Shown here piece by piece: positions 31,927-43,030 of a DNA stretch of 64,000 nt. The stretch lies in the NCBI GenBank assembly GCA_030035585.1, contig CM057465.1, forward strand, positions 1,959,501-2,023,500. The letters are read 5' to 3'. Source of the stretch: Dugong dugon (Eukaryota; Chordata; Mammalia; Sirenia; Dugongidae). A program made the translations under genes and the position numbers. The stretch's first letter is position 1. Each line of letters begins with the position of its first letter. A model generated the notes under the pieces. That model made no database searches, was not told where the DNA came from, and was given only the letters and a program-made list of their open reading frames with translations.

Positions 31927-32256
31927 AATGTCCATCTGTTGGTGGATGGGTACAGACGGACAGGGCAGACCACAGTCCCATGAGGTTCCAGTCAGGATGC
32001 ACTGACCTCCCACCATCTCCAAGACAGTCTCAGACTGAAAAAGCCAGAGACCCAGTCCATACACGGAGGCTCTTCCCACTGAGACAAGCAAAGCTGTCTA
32101 CTTTGTAGATACACAGGACATGTCTGCAAGGATGAGACTGCATACCCATTGTGTTTTGGTGGTTACTTGGAAAAGGGGTAATGACCCGGGGCTGTAGGCA
32201 TGAATGTTCAGCTCCCTCTGTAGTATTTTATATTTTTAAGTAAGATTGTTCCCAAG

Positions 32257-32896
32257 TGTCTTATGCTGGGTTCTCTAGAGAAGCAAAACCAGTAAAGCAT
32301 ATAAATATATATATAGAGAGATTTATATCAAGGAAATAGCTCACGCAGTTGTAAAGGCTAAAACATCTCAAGTCCACAGATCAGGGTAGAGGCCTCTCCC
32401 AGTTCACGTAGCCGCAGAAGCTGGTGAACCCAAGGTCGGCAGGTCAGAGAGGGGCTCCCGCTCACAGGCTGTGAAGGTCAATGAATTCCAAGATCAGCAG
32501 ACAAGACGGCAATGTTTCTCCTGATTCATGTAGTTGCAGGGGCTGGCGAACCCAAGGTCAGCAGGTCGGGGAACTGGACTCTTGCTTGCAGGCTAAGAAG
32601 TTGGATGAATTCTGAGATCAACAGGTAAACTGCTAGCTCAAGTCCCACGAACCGGAGGTGAGACAACAAGAGGCAGCTGCTGAGTCTGGAACAAGTCAAA
32701 AACCTTGGCAAGGCGAGCAGGCAGAAGGTAACTGGTGGAAGGCAGAGAGATGAAACGGAGAGGGCGGTGAGCTGCCCCAGGTCCCACCTCCACCAGTACC
32801 ACTCAGCAGATTCCATCATGGGGGTGATCACAACATTATACTAAAACACGGAGAATAATGGTCTAGCCAAGTTGACATACAATCTTAACCATCCCA
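32257..32896 (-). mobile_element. ERVL/MaLR-like solo LTR with 5-bp TSD
   Basis: tgtcttatgctgggttctct ... cttaaccatccca, flanked by ccaag at 32,252-32,256 and 32,897-32,901. 640 bp. It has an internal duplicated block of about 120 bp (..gctggtgaacccaaggtcgg.. and ..gctggcgaacccaaggtcag..). No internal viral genes. Confidence 0.85.
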
Positions 32897-32901
32897 CCAA
32901 G

Positions 32902-33559
32902 TATCATCATCAGGGCTTCCTTCTATCTCCCATGGACCCCGGTCACTTTTGCTTTCCTGGGCTTCTTTCTCCATGAATTAAAAAAAAAAAACAAATAAAA
33001 AATAAAAAGTCTATTTTATAAATGCATTGATATGTAATAAACATTTTCTTTGACCTAAGCATTCAATTTTTTTCTTTTGATTTTAAAAGACATTAATCCA
33101 TGTTAATAGTCCCATGGGCCCTTGCCCTGCCCACCCCCTTCCCACCACCGCGTCTACTGGTAAGTCAACCCTGAAGACAAGCAGAGTTTCAGAATACATA
33201 TGAGCACAGAATGCTGTGCGTTTTCAGTCTTAATTCTGTGAAGATAATTTAATTTAAATACCATGCAAAATAACGTCCTTCTCAGCATCCCCTTAGTGCT
33301 GAAAAAGAATTGGCAGCCACAAATGGCCACAGAGATTTTTTTTTTTTAATTGCTATATTCTCCTCAATTTCTCTGTGTTCTAGCACGGAGTCAAAGGTGG
33401 GATCTCTGTCTGTTCCAGAATCTTTGTGGGCCTGAGACTTCATGTTACCAACAATAATGGAAGTGATACTCTTTACTTCTGAGGGCACTTCTGAGAAGGT
33501 GATGCAGCCTGCCTACCAACGCTAGCACTGAGACCCCTGAGCAGCCTACAAGAAGACGG
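32902..33559. other. Unassigned, A/T-rich patches
   Basis: No element recognised. Confidence 0.45.
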
Positions 33560-33561
33560 GT

Positions 33562-33745
33562 GCCCAAGGCCACCATGTTCGAAGGAAGCCCAGCTGCACA
33601 GAGGCCATGGGTAGGCCTCCAGTCAACAGCTCAGTCAGGTGAGAAACTTGGTACCTGAGGCTGCCATGTTTGAAGGAAGCCCAGTTGCATAGAGGCCATG
33701 GGTAGACTTCCAGTCAATAGCTCATCTGGCTCCCACCTCAAGATG
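33562..33745. repeat. Tandem duplication, ~91-bp unit x2
   Basis: The block gaaggaagcccag(c/t)tgca ... cagaggccatgggtag ... tccagtcaa recurs with a 91-bp offset and few mismatches. Confidence 0.85.
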
Positions 33746-33935
33746 GGGTGTGTGAGTTACCAAAACATGAAAGGCAGAACTTTAAAATTTTTAGAAGAAA
33801 TTATAGAGACCATCCTTAAGATCTAAGAGTATGAAAAGATCTCCTACACACAATCTGGAAAGGAAAAAATTGACAAAAATGACCACATTAAAATTACAAT
33901 TCCTGCACCACAGAAATACTCTACCAATCAAAAAA

Positions 33936-34137
33936 TCAGCTGCCGTTGAGTTGATTCTGATTCATGGTGACCCCATGTGTGCAGAGTAAAACTGTGTTCC
34001 ATAAGGTTTACAAGGCTGTGATCTTTTGGAAACAGATCTCCAGGCCTTTCTTCCAAGGTATCTCTGGGTGAGTTAGAACTACTAACTTTTTAGTTAGTAG
34101 CCAAGTGCTTAACCAATGGCACCACCCATGGGCTCCC
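33936..34137 (-). mobile_element. AfroSINE-type SINE, cluster member 1
   Basis: Long subfamily: gctgccgttgagttgattct, ..caggcctttcttccaaggta.., reversed head ..gcttaaccaatggcaccacc... Confidence 0.9.
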
Positions 34138-34155
34138 AAAAAATAGTGATGTCTA

Positions 34156-34365
34156 TAAAAAACTCTGTTGTCATGGAATAGACTCAGGCTCATGGTGACC
34201 CCATGTATGCAAAGTAGAACTGTGCCCCATAGGGTTTGCAAGGCTATGACCTTTTGGATGCAGATCACTAGTACTTTCTTCTAAGGCACGTCTGGGTGGG
34301 TTTGAACCACCAGTCTTTCAGTTAGTAGTGGAGCACTTAGCTGATTTTGTCACAAAGGGACTCCC
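34156..34365 (-). mobile_element. AfroSINE-type SINE, cluster member 2, with duplicated flanks
   Basis: Long subfamily. It is flanked by nearly the same spacer, aatagtgatgtctataaaaa before and agatagtgagctctataaaa after, which I read as its target-site duplication. Confidence 0.9.
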
Positions 34366-34385
34366 AATAGATAGTGAGCTCTATA

Positions 34386-34591
34386 AAAAACTCAGTTGCT
34401 GTTGAATAGACTCAGATTCATAGAGACCCTATGTGTGTCAGAGTATAACTGCACTCTATAGAGTTTTCAGTGATGATTCTTCAGAAGATCAGCAAGTCTT
34501 TCTTCCGAGGTACCTCTGGGTGGGTTTGAACCTCTCAACATTTCAGTTAGCAGTTACGTGCTTAACCCATTGCACCATCCAGGAGTTCCTA
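34386..34591 (-). mobile_element. AfroSINE-type SINE, cluster member 3
   Basis: Long subfamily: gttgctgttgaatagactca ... reversed head ..gcttaacccattgcaccatc.., aggagttcct. Confidence 0.9.
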
Positions 34592-34673
34592 AGGAAAATA
34601 ACAATACAAGCCACAGATCAAGAGAAGGTATTTGTAACACATGCAATAAATAATAAATGTTATTCAAAACATG

Positions 34674-34831
34674 AAAAAAAAGTTGCCATTGAGTCAATTC
34701 TGACTCATAGCGACCTTATAGGACAGAGTAGAACTGTCCCATAGGGTTTCCAAGGAGTACCTGGTGGATTTGAACTGCTGACCTTTTGGTTAGCAGCCGA
34801 ACTCTTAACAACTACAACACCAGGGTTTCCA
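34674..34831 (-). mobile_element. AfroSINE-type SINE, cluster member 4 (short subfamily)
   Basis: A-rich tail, gttgccattgagtcaattct, ..ggacagagtagaactgtccc.., reversed head ..caacaccagggtttcc. Flanked by aaaacatg on both sides, the likely target-site duplication. Confidence 0.9.
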
Positions 34832-35380
34832 AAACATGCAAAGGACTCTTATAAATTGATAAGAAAGAGACAGACTCTCCAACATACATCTGAGCAAAGG
34901 AAAAAGACATATAATTACAAGAGAGGACATTTAAAGAGCTAGCTAACAAGCACATTAAGTAGGTTCATCGTCATTGTTAATCAAAGAAAATAAAACTATA
35001 ATGACATGCTATCTCACATCTGTGGATTAGCAAAAATCACCAAGTCTCACACCACCCAGCCTTACCAAAACAGAGAGCATTCAGAAGCTCTTCTGCTGTT
35101 TGATGAGGCAGTGGTTGTGTAAGTGCACTTTGGGAAGAACTTGGCAATATCTCACTCAACCTGCCAAGGATGTTCTTGCGGAATTGGTTGACATAAAGAA
35201 AAACAGAGAACCATCTGAATGTGGCTTATTCCTCAGATGGAAAGCCATACAGAAGATAAAATGAATGAACTCCATTGATGTGTAGCAATTTGGATAAATA
35301 TCAATTTGAGTGAAAAAACAAAAAAAAAATCAAGTGGTGTTTACAGCATGAAACCATTTATGAGAGATGTAAAACACAAA

Positions 35381-35963
35381 AATCCTAACTCCATCTGGCT
35401 TAGAAAGCACACATTTATATTAGAAGTTTAAAAATAGAGGAGGAAGACTAGGCTGAACTTTTGGGATCACGTGAGCCCCTCGGGAGAGGCATCTGCAGAG
35501 ACCATGGGGATGCAACCTGGGGTACAGTGCCAGGATTCAACTGCACTTGTGATGCTGAATGTCTTAGGAAAATACTTAAAGCAAATACTTCAAAAATAAC
35601 TAAATCTGAGTGGCAGGAAATGGCTGCTTGGCATATTATTGACTTTTCTCTAGGTTTGAAATGCTTCATTTTTTACAAGATCAAATGAGAGACTGTTTTG
35701 AGGATTCCTGGGGCTTTGGACAGGACAGCAGAGTGTCATCTGTCATTACACAGCAGGGTCGGGACTACAGGGTTGGTGTCTAAGCTGTGATGGACCCTGA
35801 TAACTCCATTTGCTCAGGCTTTTATCCTGGGTACGTGTGTGTGTGTGTGTGTGTGTATGTGTGTGTGTGTGTACATGTGCTCACTGTGCACATGTGTGTA
35901 TATGTGTCTGGAGGGGAAAACAGGCTTTGCAAGGCCAAATATTGCTGCTCTCATGCTTTCTGT
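35381..35963. other. Unassigned; (TG)n microsatellite at 35,833-35,870
   Basis: No element recognised except the TG repeat. The 155-aa frame at 35,787-36,254 runs through the TG repeat and an LTR-like stretch and is not a credible gene. Confidence 0.5.
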
Positions 35964-36250
35964 CAGTTCACTACTGTTTCCGTTAACTGCTGTTTTCCAA
36001 GCCTCTGTTATGTGACCTGGCTGAGGCAGCCTTATGTAACCTTCTGGCATGGAGCCATCTTTGTCCTTGACCACTATAAAACCTCCGCCCCCCTACTGCT
36101 GGGTTTGGAGATCTACTTTGGTCCTCCTGCCGCCATGGACCTCACGCCTCTGTATGTAAATCTCCCTAACAAAGACTCCTTCTCCACCATGGTGGAGTTG
36201 CTCGCCTCTTTCTTTGGTCTCTCCACACCCTCCAATTTTGGAGGCAAATT
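35964..36250 (+). mobile_element. Endogenous-retrovirus LTR-like segment
   Basis: Starts near tgtcagttcactactgtttc. It has a TATA-like box with spacing typical of U3/R (cactataaaacctccgcccc, about 36,070) and a pyrimidine-rich U5-like part. Decayed gag-like sequence follows, consistent with a 5' LTR. Boundaries are approximate. Confidence 0.5.
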
Positions 36251-36452
36251 TTAAGTAACTGGTTCATGCCTGGACAGTTAGCAAGCCAGCCAGGATGCTG
36301 AGGAAATGGCCAGTGGGAGTGAGGCATTCTGTGGGGAAATCCCAGGCTGGCCGTGACCGCCATGTGGGGAGATCTGGCCTGTATGCTTGAGGTGTACAGC
36401 TCACTGCATGAGTAAGGGGACACCCTGAAAATGCCCAGGTAGCATAGCACTG

Positions 36453-37085
36453 TTGTGGGAAGACGTGCACCTTCATAAGTGTGGAAAGGAAGCTAGGAGA
36501 GTAGAGGCCACAGGATGGCCACTGCTCTGGGCTGTTCAGCTGGCCACTGAGGCTCAGCTAGCTGCTGAAGGTCATAAGAGTCCTGCAGAAGTACTGCAGT
36601 TAGAAAGAGATGTTCATCAGCCCTGTGTGACAGTGAGTGGCGTATTAAGTAGTCACCTTTGAAAGCAGGATGAGCAATTAGAGATGCTCGCCTGCAAGTT
36701 TGTAAAGCTGGGGGGAAAGAAAGTGCCAAAAGCAAGGATTAGGGCATTGCTGATGAGAGGTGACTGGGATGTGAATACTTGGAATTGGTGGGAGAGCAGA
36801 TCGAATGGTAAACTGGACGTGGAAGTGACAGTGGAGGAGGATTCAGACAGTGGAGAGTGCCACCACTCCACCCCCTGCCATGGCTGCTCATTACTCATAA
36901 GATGAAAGGTACCTGGGAACCCAATGAGCCCAGACACAAAATCCCACCAACCAGTTCCATGACAACGTGGAAGTACACCCCTACTGAGCTGATTAAGTTT
37001 TGTGGGAAATTCCAGCAGAAAGGGAAGGAAACCACTACAACTTGGTTACTATGTCTGTGGGATATCAGGGGAGATGGTGTCTCTT
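36453..37085 (+). pseudogene. Decayed retroviral gag-like relic
   Basis: Short plus-strand frames on several phases (36,453-36,662; 36,684-36,905; 36,857-37,087) together look like an endogenous-retrovirus Gag. The best-kept part, near 36,960-37,085, has a capsid-like stretch with the pattern TELIKFCGKF followed by WLLCLWD. Stops and frameshifts separate the pieces, and an RTE fragment truncates the region at 37,086. No pol or env is seen. The assignment rests on motif style and on the LTR-like segment upstream; a non-viral origin is not excluded. It is an old, non-functional genomic copy. Confidence 0.45.
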
Positions 37086-38345
37086 GAAGTCTCACCATCC
37101 TTGTGTCTAAGAAGCATTCTGGCTCACTTCTTCCAAGATAGATTTGTTAGTTCTTCCAGTAGTCAGTGGTATATTTAATATTCTTCACCAACACCATAAT
37201 TCAAAGGCGTCAATCTCCAGTCTTTCTTATTCATTGCCCATCTTTCGCATAGGTGATTGAAAATTCAATGGCTTGGGTCAGGCACACCTTAGTCCTCAAA
37301 GAGACATCTTTGCTTTTTAACATTTCAAAGAGATCCTTTGCTGCAGATTTGCCCAATGCAATATGTTATTTGAGTTGTTGACTGCTGTTTCCATGGACAT
37401 TGATTGTGAATTCAAGTAAAATGAAATCCTTAGCAATATTGATATTTTTTCCATTTATCATGATGTTGCTTACTGGTCCAGTTGTGAGGATTTTAGCTTT
37501 CTTTATGTTAAGGTGCAATCCAAAGCTATAGTCTTTGATCCCCATCAGTAAGAGTTTTAAGTCGTCTTCACTTCCAGTAAGCAAGGTTGTGTCATCTGCA
37601 TATTGCAAGTTGTTAATGAGTCTTCCTCCAATCCTGATGCCACATTCTTCTTCATATAGTCCAGCTTCTCGGATTATTTGCTCAGTGTACAGCTAGATGC
37701 ATAAGTATGGTGAAAGGATACAATCTTGACCCACACTTTTCCTGATTTTAAACCATGCAATATCCCCTTGTTCTGTTTGAAGAACTGCCTGTTGGTCTAT
37801 GCACAAGTCCCTCATGAGCACAATTAAATGTTCTGGAATTCCCATTCTTCACCATGTTATCCATAATTTGTTAGGATCTACACAGTCAAATGCCTTTGCA
37901 TAGTCAGTTAAGCACAGGTAAACATCTTTCTAGTATTCTCTGCTTTCGGACAACATGCATCTGACATCAGCAACGATATCCCTCTTTCCATGTCCTCTTC
38001 TGCCTCTGGCTTGAATATCTTTAAATTCCCTGTGGACATACTGCTATAACTGATTTTGAATTTTCATCAGCAACATTTTACTTGTCTGTGATATTAATAA
38101 TGTTGTTTGATAATTTCCACATTCTTGGATCATCCTTCTTTGGAATGAGAACAAATATGGATATCTTCCAGATGGTTGGCCAGGTAGCTGTCTTCCAAAT
38201 TTCTTGGCATAGATGAGTTAGCACCTCTATCATTGCATCCATTTGTTGAAACATCTCAGTTGGTATTCGGTCAATTCCTGGAGCCTTGGTATTCGTCAAT
38301 GCCTTCAGTGCAGCTTGGACTTCTTCCTTCAATGTATGCCTGGTG
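37086..38345 (-). mobile_element. RTE LINE fragment with reverse-transcriptase region, minus strand
   Basis: Truncated at both ends. Minus frames preserve parts of the RT: EEVQAALKALTNTKAPGIDR and IPTEMFQQ, WKTATWPTIWK and LIPKKD (within 38,078-38,584), and YADDTTLLTGSEDD (within 37,366-37,608), the catalytic YADD box. Stops and frameshifts interrupt it. The 3' tail is missing, so the copy was cut by later rearrangement or by its ERV neighbour. Confidence 0.9.
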
Positions 38346-38347
38346 TC

Positions 38348-38598
38348 CTCATAAAGGAGAACAGACACATCAAGACACACAGAGGTAAGACATGTGAAGA
38401 TGCACCTGCAAACCAAGGGAAGCCTGGGGCTGCCAGAAACCTGGACAGATAAGAAAAGATCTTCCGTTAGATCCTTCAGAGAGAGCGCAGCCCTGTAGAC
38501 ACCCTGATCAGATTGCCTGCTTCCAGATTTGTGAGACACTACATTTCTGTTTATCACTTTGTGGTGCTTTGTTATGGCAGCCACAAGAAACTAATACA
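38348..38598 (+). mobile_element. MLT1-like (MaLR) LTR, 3' part
   Basis: Contains ..gacacacagaggtaagacat.. and ..cagatttgtgagacactaca.. ..ggtgctttgttatggcagcc.. ..gaaactaatac, the typical MLT1 3' half. Its 5' half is missing at the RTE junction. Confidence 0.75.
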
Positions 38599-39130
38599 GT
38601 GTGTACATCCACTTTCTCACTGTGTACAGTAATTGTCTGTGTGCATACACTTACTGTGTGTACTTTTGTATACATGTATATGTGTACATCTCTATGTATC
38701 TATGGGCATGGCCTTGCTCACTGTGTCTGTGTGTGTGCATGTACTTGCTTACTGTGTATAAACGTGTATACACATATATGTATTCATTTCTATACATCTG
38801 TAGACATGTCCTTGCTCACTGTGTGCATGTGTATATATGTATTGGTATGTTTATATTTTTGTGCATTTATGTACATGTACCTGTTCACTGTGAACATGTG
38901 TGTGTCTGTGTACATTTGCTTACTTTCTGTGTATATGCGTGTATTCATGTATATGTATGCATCTGTGTGTATTTGTGGACAAATACTTGCTTTCTGTGTA
39001 CATGTGTGTATACTTTTACACGTTTACATCTGTGTTTACCTGTGTACATACACTTGCTTAGTGTGTATCTGTCTGTATACATGTATATGTATGCATCTGT
39101 GTGTACCTGTATACATATACTTGCTTACTG
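38599..39130. repeat. Degenerate TG/TA-rich tandem repeat
   Basis: Variants of a unit containing cttgctcactgtgt / cttgcttactgtgtat, then tacatgtatatgtatgcatc, are repeated with varying spacing. Long frames across it (188 and 204 aa) are Cys/Tyr/Val-rich repeat translations. Confidence 0.85.
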
Positions 39131-39269
39131 TGTAAGCTCCACACGATCTCATCCCTCACCTCCTCTGTGCCTCTCACTTTGTGCCCAGAGCAGCGGGCCT
39201 TCTCAAACCAACTGATTAATATTTCTGCTCCCCCACATAGGTGCACCCCACTCTCTCCTCCTTACCAGC

Positions 39270-39490
39270 CTCATCTCCCTTCCCAGCACCAATTCCTGAG
39301 ATGCTTTGTGTGCTGGTTTACTTGTCCCCTTCTGCACTCTGTCTCTCTCTCTAGAACATGTCATCTGTAAGAAGAGGGATGTTGTGCCCCCCTAAGTGCT
39401 CATCACTGGACTCCTGTGCCTGGAATGGCACCTGACACCTGGTGGGCACTGGTACATATTGGTGATGAGCACAAGTGTGTGAATACATGT
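39270..39490 (+). mobile_element. L2-like relic, plus strand
   Basis: The order ..ttacttgtccccttctgcac.. ..gtgcctggaatggcacctga.. ..tggtgggcactggtacatat.. resembles the L2 3' end. Degenerate. Confidence 0.5.
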
Positions 39491-40787
39491 ACGTAACCTG
39501 TACATGTATGTGGTCTGTCGTGTCTCTGCGGTGTGGCCGCCTGCTTTCCCTTCTTTGTCTTGTAACTGGGAGTTCCTGAAGACCTCTCCCAGTCATAGAA
39601 GCTGGTGGTGCTCTCCAGTACAGGGCCACAAGACCACCAAGCCCATCCTCACTGTGCACACAGGGACGCTGGGTGCAGAATGAGCCCCCCGAGCAGCTAA
39701 ACCTGCTGTCAGGGGATGCAGTACAGGGACTGTGAGGCTGTTCCTGGCTGCAGAAATGCTCCCCTCATCTTTCATGGCTCTCAGTGGAGACACTGGCAAG
39801 CAAGTCTGCTGAATAGCTCCTCTCCAAACAGGTGAGTCATGAAAGAAACCAAAAGTTCTAACTGAAGGCCAGGCCAGGCAATTACGATGTCAGGGAGAAA
39901 ATGTGACATTGTAAATATCCCCGTGGCTGGACTTCTAGTCCCCCAATAAACCGGTGATATTTAAATGTCTACAACTGCAAACTGGATTGGGTTGCAAAGC
40001 AAGATGCAACAGGGCTGAGTTAACACACACAGTGAAGTAGTGAATAAGGCTGGTGGAGCCAACCAGGATACACAGAAACTGGGGATACAAAGAAGATATG
40101 AGAAATGCAGAGGGAGACAAGGCTGATAGCTGGGAAATAAATAAATAAAGAAAGAAAAATAGTCAAGAAGATAAGGAGGGTATTAGAGGAACAAGGAGAA
40201 ATTGAAATAGATGTATGTATCAAGAGATGCTAAACGCATTGCTAAAAAGATCTCCCAGAGACACGAGGAGATTGCTGAAGGATGAAGTAGAAACATTTTT
40301 TAATGGAATCAAGACAGTTTAAGAGAGGACAGAAGGAGAGGTAAACCTTTGAGTTCACTCTTCCCCTGGTCAGTATGCTGCTTCTGGGGGAGCAGTGAGC
40401 CGCTGCATGTCATCTGGGAGCTATCCTGGCAGAGATTCCCGGGGAAAGCAGAGGCAGACCCTTGGACCTCTTCCCCAGAGCCTGTGGGGGAGGCAAAGAA
40501 TACTCAAAGGGTGGAGATGCAACCTTTTAACTGATTATGCGCACTTTCAGGAAGGTTGCCAAAAACCACAGAGACCGATAGCTGCAGGCAAAGCATTGTA
40601 GTGCGCCTCTAAAGAAGTAATGGGCACTGTGCCCTATGTGCTCCGAGAAACCCCCAAAGGGATGCATTTTCATTCCTGCGGTTCAGTGCTCTTTCTTCAT
40701 CACTGTTACTCAAACGAGGAGTTATCTACCTGCAGCCAAGCAGTAGGCTAAGTAGGGGGAACATCCGCCCGGCTCCAGATGGTCACA
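39491..40787. other. Unassigned sequence
   Basis: No repeat family or exon recognised. Confidence 0.45.
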
Positions 40788-40980
40788 CTGTTGTTGTCAG
40801 TTCCGACTCACAGCCACCCTACAGGACGGAGTAGAACTGCCCCATAGGCTTTCCTGCACATTGCGACCTTGTGTACAACAGAAGGAAACGTTGCACCATC
40901 CTGCACCATCCTTATGATCGCCAGCATGTCTGAGTCCATTGTTGTGGCTGTTGGGTCGATCCATCTCACAGAGGGAAACG
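40788..40980 (-). mobile_element. RTE LINE 3' end fragment, minus strand
   Basis: Reversed tail gttgttgtcagttccgactc, then ..caccatccttatgatcgcca.., ..gggtcgatccatctcacaga... A short SINE-like insert (..ggacggagtagaactgcccc..) lies inside near 40,825. Confidence 0.8.
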
Positions 40981-40987
40981 CAGGACT

Positions 40988-41190
40988 GTTGTTAGGAGCT
41001 GTCAGGTTGATTCCGACTCATGGCAGCCCCATGTGACAGAGCAGAAATGCCCTGAGGATTGTCTTGTCTTGGCTGTAACTTTAATGTAAGCAGATCACCA
41101 GGCTTTACTTCCATGGAGCCACTGGTGGGTTTGAACTGCCAAGTTTTGGTGGCCAGATGAGCGATTAACCGTTGGCGCCACCCAGAATTC
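40988..41190 (-). mobile_element. AfroSINE-type SINE, minus strand (long subfamily)
   Basis: ttgttaggagctgtcaggtt, ..catggcagccccatgtgaca.., ..agatcaccaggctttacttc.., reversed head ..gattaaccgttggcgccacc. Confidence 0.9.
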
Positions 41191-41999
41191 TCAGTGCAGG
41201 ACCAGGGCACAGGAAAGGGCTTTTGCACATTTTTGTTCTCAGCTCTCCCTGTGAGCCCAGCCAGTTTCCTCCCTGAGCCTCAGGAGTGTGGGCACTCGCT
41301 GTGCCTGGAGACCCTGTGTGGGCTGCCAGAAGAGTGACCAGAACAGTGTTTAGAGAAATGTGTTTTTGTGGCCTTTAAATGTATTTATATTTATCAAACA
41401 TGTACCCATCACTGAAGTCTCTTTGGAGGGTTTTCAAAAATTAAAGAATAGCATCTAAAAATACTGACCTTGTTATTCAGCATGCGTGGATAACGCCGAA
41501 GTCCCAGAGATGTCAAGACGGAGATGTGACAGTGCCACCACACTCCTGGGCCAGGGGATGTCGAGGAGGGACTGTCTCTCCCTTCACATGGAGCCGAGAA
41601 AAATCTTGACAAGTGACTGAGTGTGACTGAGGCAGATTTGGGTAAGTATGACCTGAGAATCCGAAATCCATTCTTCTTTTTTTTACTTCTATCTTTCTGT
41701 GTATCCTTCCGTTCACTCAGCACGCGCAGACGGAGCGTTCATTTATTCCGTATCTGGAGGCAGCCACCTCCAGGTCCCTGCCAGGCCTGCTCCGTGAGCA
41801 TCACCTTTGCAGTCCCCAGCACACAGAGCTTGTGTTCCAAAGTAATCGACTCTTCCGAGAGTTACCCATTTCCATGTACGATCACCGTTGAGAAAAGAAT
41901 GATCCAGGAGCTAAAAAGTTAATGGAAGGTGCCTGATACAACCTGGGGGCTGGGGCGGCTCCTAAGAAGGTGTCCTGGGCTGAAGGGGCAGTGAGGACA
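41191..41999. other. Unassigned sequence
   Basis: No repeat family or exon recognised. Minus-strand frames of 67-104 aa near 41,409-41,723 lack domain features. Confidence 0.45.
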
Positions 42000-42306
42000 C
42001 TGCCGTTGTTAGGTTCTGTCGAGTCCCCTCCAAGTCATAGCAACCCCATGCATAACAGAATAAAAAGTTATCTGGTCGTGCACCATCCTCACAATCATTG
42101 CTATGTCTTAGCCATTGTTGCAGCCACTGTTAATACATCTCGTCAAGGGTCTTCATCTGTTTCGCTGACCCTCAGCTCTACCAAGCATGATGTCCTTCTC
42201 CAGGAACTGAGTCCTCCCGATAACATGTCCAAGGTATGTGAGACAAAGTCTCGCTGTCCTCGGTTCTAAGGAGCATCTGACTGCACTTCTTCCAGGACAG
42301 ATCTGA
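42000..42306 (-). mobile_element. RTE LINE 3' end fragment, minus strand
   Basis: Reversed tail then ..catgatgtccttctccagga.., ..tccaaggtatgtgagacaaa.., ..cttcttccaggacagatctg. Confidence 0.9.
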
Positions 42307-42344
42307 GGACAAGGGCAGATAAAAGCGTTCACAGAAACGTCCAC

Positions 42345-42440
42345 AACCCCGCAATAAATTTGTCTGAAGGCACTGTGCTGGGCACTGTGAAGGCACATGT
42401 GTGAGTGAGAAACCATCTCCTTTGCACTCAAGGTGACAAG
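42345..42440 (-). mobile_element. L2/MIR-like relic
   Basis: ..aataaatttgtctgaaggca.. ..ctgtgctgggcactgtgaag.. resembles a reversed L2/MIR 3' end. Weak. Confidence 0.4.
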
Positions 42441-42495
42441 GCACCTGCTTAAGGAACTGGAGAAGCATCTGCTCCTACTGGGACTTCCTCATAGG

Positions 42496-42600
42496 CAGGC
42501 AGAGGAGTGTTCCCTCCTCCTCCCCGCCTTCCCTCTTCTCCTCTTTTTCTCCCTCCTCCTCCCTCTCCTTCCCTCTCTCCTCCAGTTTCTCTTCCCAGAG
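42496..42600. repeat. Pyrimidine-rich low-complexity tract (CTCCTCC)
   Basis: Almost pure C/T on the plus strand, with possible H-DNA potential. Overlapping frames are low-complexity translations. Confidence 0.85.
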
Positions 42601-42920
42601 GCCCAGTGTCCCTCGCCCAGGAGAGAGTTGAGAGGCCATTGTCTTCAGAAGCCCAGACCCTGCAGATGAAGAGTTGAGATGCCGAGTGCAGGAAGAGAGG
42701 GGGTGGCCTGGACCCAGGAAGGCAGAAACCTTGGAATCCTCAGGGATGGGGGTAGAGATGGACCAGCCATCCACACAACATTTCTGTCTGTGGGGCGGTC
42801 ACGTCCCACTGAAGTTTGACTACCCAAAGAGCTTCCAGGTCTCCAATAACCCCGAAGCCAAGAGAGGGGCAAGCTGACCACGCAGGGGCAGAGAAGGCTC
42901 ACGTAGCACACACATTAAAT

Positions 42921-43030
42921 TGTTGTTATTAGATGCCGTTGAGTCAACTCTGACTCAGGGTGACTCCAAGTGCAAGAGAACAACATATTACCCGGTCCTG
43001 TGCCATCTCCATGATTAGTGGTATGCTTGC
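42921..43030 (-). mobile_element. RTE LINE 3' terminal fragment
   Basis: gttgttattagatgccgttg, ..tgactcagggtgactccaag.., ..ccatctccatgattagtgg.., then lost. Confidence 0.8.

Larger units (their letters stand above)
33770..35380 (+). mobile_element. Old L1 (L1M-type) ORF2 3' fragment, split by four SINEs
   Basis: Pieces at 33,770-33,930, 34,594-34,673 and 34,832-35,380 follow L1 ORF2 order on the plus strand (..acttttagaagaaattatag-type, ..ggactcttataaattgataa.., ..acatgctatctcacatctgt.., ..gaatgaactccattgatgtg..). Heavily mutated with no open frame. Confidence 0.75.

Noticed and set aside
35787-36254. 155-codon plus frame
   Set aside because: Starts before a TG microsatellite and runs across LTR-like sequence including its TATA region; not a protein gene.
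38569-39215. 188- and 204-codon plus frames rich in Cys, Tyr and Val
   Set aside because: Translations of a TG/TA-rich tandem repeat. They superficially resemble membrane proteins but are low complexity.
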